From positions 1-17,144 of the forward strand of contig JAFQWB010000069.1 in the NCBI GenBank assembly GCA_017407725.1: 17,144 nt of DNA. Direction: 5' to 3'. Under the pieces are notes generated by a model. The model saw nothing but the letters and a program-made list of their open reading frames with translations. It searched no databases and had not been told where the DNA came from. The translations under genes and the position numbers were made by a program. Of this stretch, positions 1 to 5,262 are shown piece after piece. Position 1 is the stretch's first letter; each line of letters opens with the position of its first letter. Source of the DNA: Clostridia bacterium (GTDB taxonomy: Bacteria; Bacillota_A; Clostridia; Oscillospirales; CAG-272).

Positions 1-1715
1 AGCTTTGGCTCTGTTCCGTAAAGAGTACCTACGCTGAGCGTGGTTTCGGTCTGACCGAAGCCCTCCATAATACGAAGCCCGGTAGCCTCAAAGAACTTGT
101 GCGAAACCTCGGGGTTAAGCGCCTCGCCTGCAGTTGTGATGTATTTGAGAGAGGAAAGATCGTATTTCGAAATATCCTCTTTGATAAGCATTCTGTATAT
201 GGTGGGGGGAGCACAGAAGGTGGTAATTCCGTACTTTGATATCATGGGGAGAAGATCTGCAGCCGCAAATCTATCCATATCGTAAACAAAGAGAGGAGCC
301 TCGCACATCCACTGACCGTACATCTTGCCCCAGAGAGCCTTTGCCCATCCGGTATCCGAAACGGTAATATGAAGACCGTCGGGGTCAACACAGTGCCAAT
401 ATCTTGCGGTTATGAAATGACCGATCGCATATTTGTGAGAATGCATTGCGATCTTGGGGTAGCCCGACGTTCCCGAGGTGAAGAACATAAACGCCGTATC
501 CTCTCCGCAGGGAGAAGCATCCGTGCGCTCGAAGGTATCTGAGCAGTAAAGGAAATTATCGATCGGTATCCATCCTTCGATGTCGCCCGATACGGAGAGC
601 TTTGTTTTAAGCCCGGGGCAAGCGGGAAGCGCCGCCTCGAGCTCTTTATAGGTGTTGCCCGTAGCGGTGCATACAATGGCAGAAACGCCTGCCATATTGA
701 TTCTGTATTCAAAATCTTTTTTGAGAAGCTGATTCGTTGCAGGGATCGCAACCGCTCCTATTTTGTGAAGAGCAACAAATACGGGCCAGAATTCCCAGTG
801 GCGCTTCATAACAAGAAGCACCTTGTCACCCTTTTTGATTCCGAGTGAGAGGAAGAAGTTCGCCGCCTTTGACGAAAGCTTTGAGATATCGCCGAAGGTA
901 AAGCGTCTTTCGGTAAGATCCTCGGCTATATGTAAAAGAGCAAGCTTTTCGGGCTTTTTTTCGGCTATTGCATCGATCGTGTCAAATGCAAAGTTGTAGT
1001 TTTCCTCGTTAACTATCTCAATCGATTCAAGTCTGCCCTCAGAGTCCTCCTTGCAGGAGATGAACTTGTCGGCAAGAAGACCGGAAACGCCGCGTACCGT
1101 GGGAGCGACAGGCTTCTTTGCCTCGGCAGGCTTATATTCGTAGGCGTGACCCTGATCATCTGTGATGATCGCAAGGAACTCGCATCCCTCAGGGCTCTCC
1201 GCAATCATTCCGTGAGGCTTTCCGCTGTCATAGTATACCGCATCACCGGGGTGAAGAACGTCCTCATGTCCGTCGATAGAGATTCTGAGCGATCCCGAAA
1301 GGATGTAGTCAAACTCCTCGCCGGCGTGTGAGGTAAGACGGATGGGAAGAGAATGCTCCTCGCTGCTGTAGGGCGCATTTACGATAAGCGGTTCACTCAT
1401 TCTGCCCTTGAAGTAGGACGCAAGATGGTGATACTTGAAGCCCTTGCGGCGATCAAGAGGAAGACCCTCGCCCGCACGGACTATTGAGAAGGTTGAGAGC
1501 TTTGATTCTTCACCTGTGATAAGTGAGGTGAGATCTATTGAAAATATATTTGCGCAGGTGTTAAGGAAGGTGAGCGAGAAATCCGATTCTCCGCCTTCAT
1601 ATGCTATATACTGCTCGGCAGTAATTCCTGTAAGGTTCGCCATCTCCTCCTCGGTCTTGCCCGAGATGAGTCTGATTTCGCGAAGTCGTCTTGCAATTTG
1701 CTTAATTGCGTCCAT
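1..1715 (-). CDS. XRE-cupin-acyl-CoA synthetase fusion protein, C-terminus cut by window edge
   Basis: Reading leftwards, 571 residues are visible before the edge. Residues about 1-75 look like an XRE-type helix-turn-helix (begins MDAIKQIARRLREIR). About 110-190 is a cupin, with HAGEEFDYILSG at H130 and a PGD..PHG block ending near H168. From about 225 onward is an AMP-forming acyl-CoA synthetase (ANL superfamily). The phosphate-binding loop TSGTSGYPK is at 413-421, and GFGQTET near the cut end is the adenylate-binding motif. TSGTSG plus GFGQTET resembles the medium-chain acyl-CoA or acetyl-CoA synthetase branch. Such enzymes activate carboxylic acids to acyl-CoA through an acyl-adenylate. 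The start at 1715 follows an AGAAAGG ribosome site and a good promoter. The missing part should be the C-terminal lid domain with the catalytic lysine. HTH plus cupin alone is a familiar regulator architecture, so the protein may bind DNA or a ligand as well as catalyse; that is inference. Acyl substrate unknown. Confidence 0.9.
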   Translation of the reverse strand, partial: MDAIKQIARRLREIRLISGKTEEEMANLTGITAEQYIAYEGGESDFSLTFLNTCANIFSIDLTSLITGEESKLSTFSIVRAGEGLPLDRRKGFKYHHLASYFKGRMSEPLIVNAPYSSEEHSLPIRLTSHAGEEFDYILSGSLRISIDGHEDVLHPGDAVYYDSGKPHGMIAESPEGCEFLAIITDDQGHAYEYKPAEAKKPVAPTVRGVSGLLADKFISCKEDSEGRLESIEIVNEENYNFAFDTIDAIAEKKPEKLALLHIAEDLTERRFTFGDISKLSSKAANFFLSLGIKKGDKVLLVMKRHWEFWPVFVALHKIGAVAIPATNQLLKKDFEYRINMAGVSAIVCTATGNTYKELEAALPACPGLKTKLSVSGDIEGWIPIDNFLYCSDTFERTDASPCGEDTAFMFFTSGTSGYPKIAMHSHKYAIGHFITARYWHCVDPDGLHITVSDTGWAKALWGKMYGQWMCEAPLFVYDMDRFAAADLLPMISKYGITTFCAPPTIYRMLIKEDISKYDLSSLKYITTAGEALNPEVSHKFFEATGLRIMEGFGQTETTLSVGTLYGTEPK

Positions 1716-1765
1716 TTTTCAAAAACCTTTCTGTAAAAGTGCGAATATGGAATAAATATTTTATA

Positions 1766-1794
1766 ATTATACAATAAAACACAAAAAAAGTCAA
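1766..1794 (-). promoter_or_regulatory. Sigma-A promoter for the XRE-cupin-acyl-CoA synthetase gene
   Basis: On the minus strand TTGACT (1794-1789) and TATAAT (1771-1766) are separated by exactly 17 bases. The start codon at 1715 lies about 45 bases downstream of the predicted transcription start. The box lies between the end of the 1813-2469 gene and this gene, so the synthetase can be transcribed independently. Confidence 0.8.
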
Positions 1795-1812
1795 TAGTAT
1801 GCGCTCGGAAAG

Positions 1813-2469
1813 TTATTTTCTTCTTGCTTTTGGGCGCTTGTTGAACATCATATACCCGAGGGCGAAGCTGATCACGGCGGTACTTACGCCGCAGAAGAGA
1901 CTGAAGGGGGTAAATCTTCCGTCGCAGAAAAAAGCAGAAAGCATAGCCTGCGTGATTGCGATAGAAACAAGTGCATCGCAAAGATTTATTCTTTTTACCG
2001 CAGAGATGATGGGTGAATGAAGATCCCGTGTGTTGTAAAAGCCGATACAAGAAAGAAGGAGCTTTATAAGTGCGATTATGGCAGAGGCGGTGAGAAGAAA
2101 CAGAACGTAATTTTCAAACTCGCCGTATCTGAACATACGAACACACATGAGCAGATAGGGTAGAGTGAGTATCATCAGAATAAATCCCGTATATCTGTAA
2201 TCTCTGAAGGCTCTTGAAAATCTTTCGTTTTTATATTTGCTTTTCTTGAGTTCCTTGTTTTCGTGTGCGAGAAAAATCCGCGCAACACAGAGTATTGAGT
2301 AGTATAGTCCTGCAAATAAGAACCACGACGAGTTTGTAAGAAGACCTGCCGTCACCTTGAAAAGAGCGGTAAGCGTGCTGAGAAGGATCGACCAGCGAAG
2401 GTATAGTGTAAAGCGCAGATCCTTGTGAGTTATTATTCGCGTTATTTTTCTTTTGATAACGTTTTTCAT
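1813..2469 (-). CDS. Six-helix membrane protein, CDF-like fold without metal ligands
   Basis: 218 residues, strongly hydrophobic, with about six membrane segments near 24-43, 47-68, 92-112, 120-143, 160-182 and 188-208 and a basic C-terminus. I recognise the type as an unnamed Clostridia membrane family but cannot give it a function. The stretch ALFKVTAGLLTNSSWFLF followed by AGLYYSILCVARI lines up by eye with helices 1-2 of cation diffusion facilitators (K..aG..tgS...l.D...D). The later CDALVSIAI resembles the helix 5 motif HxxxDALSSI. The helix 2 metal-binding aspartates are replaced (Y and L) and the helix 5 histidine is absent, so metal transport by the usual mechanism is unlikely. The length equals the CDF membrane domain without its cytoplasmic tail. 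The start at 2469 is preceded by AAGGAAC. It stands alone with its own promoter. Confidence 0.75.
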   Translation of the reverse strand: MKNVIKRKITRIITHKDLRFTLYLRWSILLSTLTALFKVTAGLLTNSSWFLFAGLYYSILCVARIFLAHENKELKKSKYKNERFSRAFRDYRYTGFILMILTLPYLLMCVRMFRYGEFENYVLFLLTASAIIALIKLLLSCIGFYNTRDLHSPIISAVKRINLCDALVSIAITQAMLSAFFCDGRFTPFSLFCGVSTAVISFALGYMMFNKRPKARRK

Positions 2470-2496
2470 TTTCCGTTCCTTGTGAGTAATAGATGT

Positions 2497-2525
2497 ATTA
2501 TATCACGTATATTTGAACCTGACAT
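2497..2525 (-). promoter_or_regulatory. Promoter for the six-helix membrane protein gene
   Basis: Minus-strand ATGTCA (2525-2520) and a perfect TATAAT (2502-2497) with a 17-base spacer. The -35 matches consensus at four of six positions. The leader would be only about 20 bases, enough for the ribosome site before the start at 2469. It is divergent from the promoter at 2587-2615. Confidence 0.6.
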
Positions 2526-2548
2526 TAACAAAAGAACTCATATTTAAC

Positions 2549-2571
2549 TATATCTTAAAAATAAAGATATA
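2549..2571. promoter_or_regulatory. Inverted repeat between two divergent promoters, operator candidate
   Basis: TATATCTT (2549-2556) and AAGATATA (2564-2571) are perfect 8-base arms around a 7-base centre. The site sits between the -35 boxes of the leftward promoter (2520-2525) and the rightward promoter (2587-2592), a usual place for a shared regulator site. A shorter palindrome, TTAATATTAA, follows at 2575-2584. The region is very AT-rich, so chance symmetry is possible and no regulator is identified. Confidence 0.35.
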
Positions 2572-2586
2572 AAATTAATATTAATC

Positions 2587-2615
2587 TTGAAATAGATCGA
2601 AATATATGTTAAAAT
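2587..2615 (+). promoter_or_regulatory. Promoter of the PfkB-hydrolase-ruvX operon
   Basis: TTGAAA (2587-2592) and TAAAAT (2610-2615) with a 17-base spacer. The start codon at 2645 lies about 23 bases after the predicted transcription start and is preceded by AGAAAGGA. Confidence 0.6.
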
Positions 2616-2644
2616 AAATCAGATCAACAGAAAGGACGGATAAT

Positions 2645-3577
2645 ATGGGACGAATGCTCGTAATAGGAAGATGCGCGGTTGAAATGCATCTTCTTTCAGA
2701 AAGTCTGCCGTCTGTAGGTGAAACCTTATATCCCGAAAAATATGAAATGAGACCGGGTGGAAGAGGCGGAATCGCCGCATACGTATCAAAGCTCTTTGCA
2801 CATAAAACGTCTGTAGTTACAAGGGTAGGTAAGGACGGAAATGCTACACGGCTCAGACATTTTCTTTACGATAACGGCATCTCGACGGGAAGTATGTTTA
2901 CAGAGGTCGGAATGCAGACTCCGCTTGATATTTACCTTAAGAGTGCGCCGTTTGGCGGGGCGGGTCTTTTGAGATATAATTCATCCCCTGCGATGACCGT
3001 AGACGACGTAAATCACGCGCTTTCGGAAAAATACGATATGGCGATCGTTCAGTATGAGGCTGTCGATGAGTCTCACAGAAAAGGCGTGACAAATCTGCTC
3101 TCTGAAAGAGATGTCAGAGTGTTTGCGGATCTCTCTTTGCTTGACGATATTACATCACTTGAGGGCACTTCGGGAATCGATACGCTCTTTATATCTGAGA
3201 GCGCGGCTGAAAAGCTCGGAACGGGTTCTCTTGTGACCATGGAGGACTGCCTTCGCGCGGCAATGGAGCTATCAAGAAGAATAGGTGCGTATTTCTATAT
3301 CATAAAGCTTTGCGGCAGAGGGCTCTTCATATACGATGGAACGTATTACAATCTTATAGCGCCCTGCGATGCACCCGAAAAAGAAAAGGGCGGAGCATCA
3401 GACGCTTTGGCGGCTGTCTGTGCCTCGGTATATCTTGAGACAACCGATATTACAGCCGCATCTCAGGCGGCGTATATTGCCGATAAAATGATAAAGGAAG
3501 ACCTTTCGGTCTTTGTTCCCACAATGAACGACGTTGTGAAATATGCTCGCGACAGAATGCTTGATACAAGATTTTGA
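2645..3577 (+). CDS. PfkB/ribokinase-family sugar or nucleoside kinase, atypical substrate pocket
   Basis: 310 residues, the normal length for PfkB kinases, which transfer the gamma-phosphate of ATP to a sugar or nucleoside hydroxyl. The N-terminal fold signature is recognisable: VIGRCAVEM, then GETLYP, then RPGGRGGIAAYVSKLFAH and VTRVGKDG..TRLRHFLYDNGI. Near the C-terminus KGGASDALAAV corresponds to the usual GAGDAF motif and keeps the catalytic aspartate, D253. The residues that contact the sugar in ribokinase look changed: the G-x-x-N-x-D motif reads G-R-C-A-V-E (A11, E13), and the GGxGxN asparagine is G42. So ATP chemistry may be kept while the substrate differs, or activity may be weak. 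It is first gene of a three-gene operon with the hydrolase-like gene eight bases downstream. The exact substrate cannot be told from sequence. Confidence 0.8.
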   Translation: MGRMLVIGRCAVEMHLLSESLPSVGETLYPEKYEMRPGGRGGIAAYVSKLFAHKTSVVTRVGKDGNATRLRHFLYDNGISTGSMFTEVGMQTPLDIYLKSAPFGGAGLLRYNSSPAMTVDDVNHALSEKYDMAIVQYEAVDESHRKGVTNLLSERDVRVFADLSLLDDITSLEGTSGIDTLFISESAAEKLGTGSLVTMEDCLRAAMELSRRIGAYFYIIKLCGRGLFIYDGTYYNLIAPCDAPEKEKGGASDALAAVCASVYLETTDITAASQAAYIADKMIKEDLSVFVPTMNDVVKYARDRMLDTRF

Positions 3578-3585
3578 GGTGTGAT

Positions 3586-4446
3586 ATGGTAACTGTAGGA
3601 AAATATACCGATAATAATCAGAATACCCTTGAATATTCTGTTTTAATGCCGACAGAGCACGCAAAGGCGCTTGTGCAGATAGTTACAAGCTCGGCTTTGC
3701 CCGACAAAAACTATGAGGTGCTTGCAAATACACTTACAGAGTCGGGAATAGCCGTGTTCTTTTGCCCGCTTGATCTTGAAGCTGAGCGCGAGATAAGCGA
3801 TACCGAGGTGGCTGAGAAAATTCTCTATCAGGCGTCTGCTGTAAGAAAAAGATATAAAAATCTGCCCTTCTTCGTTATGGGGCAGGCGATATCCTCACTT
3901 GCGGTATCTGCCGCAGCGGCATCAAACGATATTTATGACGGCATGATACTTGTATCGCCCGACACACTCGGCGCTATAGGTAAGCTCGGATATTCAAAGC
4001 TTTCCAAAATTGCCGCCAAGGATCCGCTCGGATATTCGGAGAAGGCAAAAAAGGTCATTATTAAAAGAGCAAAGAGTGTGAGAGAGGAAATTACCGCCGA
4101 CACCGAGGGTGCGTCCATGAAGCTTAATAATTCTGCTCTTTTATCTGTCGCAAAGCTTCTTTCGTACGTTTTCACAGCTCAGTGGTATAAGGATGTGCCG
4201 AAGGGAATGTCTACGTTTTTTGCATCGGGAGATTTCTCGCCCTTTACAGAGTTTGCTCAGGGTGCGCATAGGGTTTGCAACAAGCTTGACGATGCAGATA
4301 TGTCGGATATTATACTTTACGTTTACGGAGATAACGTATACGAAAACGTTATAAGAGATAAAAACGAGCGCTTTTCCGCAACGCTTGTGAAATGGATACT
4401 TGAAAGAGCGGAAAATATTTCAAATGCAAGGAGACTAGGCTTTTAA
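3586..4446 (+). CDS. Alpha/beta-hydrolase-fold protein of the monoacylglycerol lipase/S33 type, catalytic triad lost
   Basis: 286 residues from the ATG at 3586, chosen because TGAGGTG ends four bases upstream. An in-frame TTG at 3574 overlaps the previous stop and lacks such a site. The overall pattern follows lysophospholipase/serine aminopeptidase S33 proteins: an early strand with ALVQIV, then a helix, AVFFCPLD, FFVMGQAISSLAVSAAA at the nucleophile elbow, YDGMILVSP, later MSTFFASGDFSPF and finally LYVYGDNVYENV..DKNERFSATLVKWI. The nucleophile elbow, normally GHSxG, reads GQAIS, so the serine is A101. The acid position in SGxxDP is S218, and the histidine in RHE is Y252. It is therefore probably a non-catalytic scaffold or binding protein; this is inference from an eye alignment. 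Its stop overlaps the ruvX start by one base, so the two are translationally coupled. Confidence 0.7.
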   Translation: MVTVGKYTDNNQNTLEYSVLMPTEHAKALVQIVTSSALPDKNYEVLANTLTESGIAVFFCPLDLEAEREISDTEVAEKILYQASAVRKRYKNLPFFVMGQAISSLAVSAAAASNDIYDGMILVSPDTLGAIGKLGYSKLSKIAAKDPLGYSEKAKKVIIKRAKSVREEITADTEGASMKLNNSALLSVAKLLSYVFTAQWYKDVPKGMSTFFASGDFSPFTEFAQGAHRVCNKLDDADMSDIILYVYGDNVYENVIRDKNERFSATLVKWILERAENISNARRLGF

Positions 4447-4865
4447 TGGGAACAAGAATACTCGGGGTTGACTACGGAGATACGAGAACCGGAATTGCGG
4501 TAAGCGATCTTTCCTGCTTTCTCGCATCGGCAGTCGGTACGATAAACGATATAAGATCAAACGTAGTCATGGATAAAATAATCGAATATGCAAAGCAGTA
4601 TGACGTCTCTGCCATAGTTCTCGGCGACCCAATCAATATGAACGGCACTGTCGGACCGAGAAGCGAAAAGGCAAGAGCATTCGGCAAGGAGCTTTCCGAA
4701 AAGAGCGGAATTCCCGTTATAATGTATGACGAGAGATGCTCTACCGTTGTTGCTCATACGGTTATGAACGCCACAGATACACGCGGAAAGAAAAGAAAGA
4801 TGACTGTCGACAGACTCTCGGCAGAGATCATCCTTCAGGACTACCTCGACTCAAAGAAAAGATAA
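4446..4865 (+). CDS. ruvX: RuvX/YqgF putative pre-16S rRNA nuclease (Holliday junction resolvase-like)
   Basis: 139 residues, the family's usual length, with an RNase H-like fold. Family members are implicated in maturing the 5' end of 16S rRNA and were first predicted to be Holliday junction resolvases. Visible motifs are ILGVDYGDTRTGIAVSD with the first acidic residue D9, LGDPINMNGTVG followed by S.KARAFG, MYDERCSTVVAH with the second acidic cluster, and VDRLSAEIILQDYLD carrying the last aspartate. The usual LGLP appears as LGDP. The ATG shares its first base with the stop of the preceding gene (TAATG). The hairpin array begins directly after its TAA stop. In many Bacillota ruvX sits next to alaS and a DUF965 gene, so its company here with a kinase-like and a hydrolase-like gene is unusual. 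Confidence 0.93.
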   Translation: MGTRILGVDYGDTRTGIAVSDLSCFLASAVGTINDIRSNVVMDKIIEYAKQYDVSAIVLGDPINMNGTVGPRSEKARAFGKELSEKSGIPVIMYDERCSTVVAHTVMNATDTRGKKRKMTVDRLSAEIILQDYLDSKKR

Positions 4866-4889
4866 CAAAACAGCAGACTTTGGCGTGAT
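4866..4889 (+). repeat. Left terminal inverted repeat of the hairpin array
   Basis: Starts with CAAAACAGCAGACTT immediately after the ruvX stop codon and ends GGCGTGAT. It matches the reverse complement of 5237-5259 at 22 positions with one mismatch and one inserted T. Confidence 0.85.
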
Positions 4890-4978
4890 ACTCCAAGCGG
4901 AGAATTTGAACATTCAATGCAGTGCGAGCATCGCACTTGTCCGGACAAATGCAGAATGGGCTAAGCCCAAACCCTTAT

Positions 4979-5039
4979 ACAAACAGAAAGAGATAACAAA
5001 TCAGCTTATAGCCGAAATGTTATCTCTTTTTCTGTTTGT
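4979..5039 (+). terminator. Long-stem terminator candidate after ruvX, inside the array
   Basis: ACAAACAGAAAGAGATAACA (4979-4998) pairs with 5018-5039 to give about 20 pairs with a two-base bulge around a 19-base loop. The 3' arm contains TTTTT and then CTGTTTGTTTAA. On the opposite strand the 5' arm is followed by pyrimidine-poor sequence, so the plus-strand direction fits better. It is one element of the larger array and does not carry the GATGAAATC linker. Confidence 0.5.
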
Positions 5040-5236
5040 TTAATGAAATCGTTGCAAGGCAACGATGAAATCTTCACTTCGTTCAGATGAAATCCAAGGA
5101 CAAGCCTTGGATGAAATCAAATCCGTCTATATATAACCCTGCAAAGCAGGATTTCATCGCGGCAGCGATTTCATCCACTGTAAGTGGATTTCACCCGTCG
5201 AAGACGGATTTGACTGCGTGATTGTCCGTTAAGGAC

Positions 5237-5259
5237 ATCACGCTAAGTCTGCTGTTTTG
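5237..5259 (-). repeat. Right terminal inverted repeat of the hairpin array
   Basis: AAGTCTGCTGTTTTG ends three bases before the YfhO-family stop codon complement and is followed on the plus strand by TTTTT. A transcript from ruvX could fold both ends together into a long stem with a U-run, which would act as a large terminator. The inner part is also the 3' arm of the 5216-5243 hairpin. Confidence 0.85.
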
Positions 5260-5262
5260 TTT

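Larger units (their letters stand above)
4866..5259. repeat. Palindromic hairpin array with terminal inverted repeats and GATGAAATC linkers
   Basis: This fills the whole gap between the convergent ruvX and YfhO-family stop codons and has no credible ORF. The ends are inverted repeats (4866-4889 and 5237-5259). Inside are hairpins at 4891-4902, 4921-4937 (7-base arms), 4937-4948 (TTGTCCGGACAA), 4957-4969, 4979-5039 (20-pair stem), 5048-5066 (8-base arms), 5070-5088 (imperfect), 5092-5112 (8-base arms), 5138-5150, 5156-5169, 5173-5189 (7-base arms), 5195-5207 and 5216-5243. Linker GATGAAATC occurs at 5064, 5086 and 5110, and its reverse complement GATTTCATC at 5150 and 5167, with a variant at 5187. 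CAAATCCGTC (5118-5127) and GACGGATTTG (5203-5212) can pair around four inner hairpins. It could be a MITE-like non-autonomous element, a bidirectional terminator or a structured RNA. No transposase is present. Confidence 0.85.

Noticed and set aside
410..1755. Several ORFs of 61-113 residues on both strands within the acyl-CoA synthetase gene
   Set aside because: They are other-frame shadows: no ribosome sites and low-complexity arginine/serine-rich translations, while the long minus-strand frame carries all family motifs.
3574..3585. Earlier TTG start for the hydrolase-like gene
   Set aside because: It overlaps the preceding stop and the GAGGTG ribosome site belongs to the ATG at 3586.
4866..5259. 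CRISPR array
   Set aside because: Linkers are only 9 bases and invert halfway, the intervals are themselves palindromic and of unequal length, and no cas genes are present.
4866..5259. Complete insertion sequence
   Set aside because: End inverted repeats exist, but no transposase ORF and no clear target-site duplication can be seen next to the ends.
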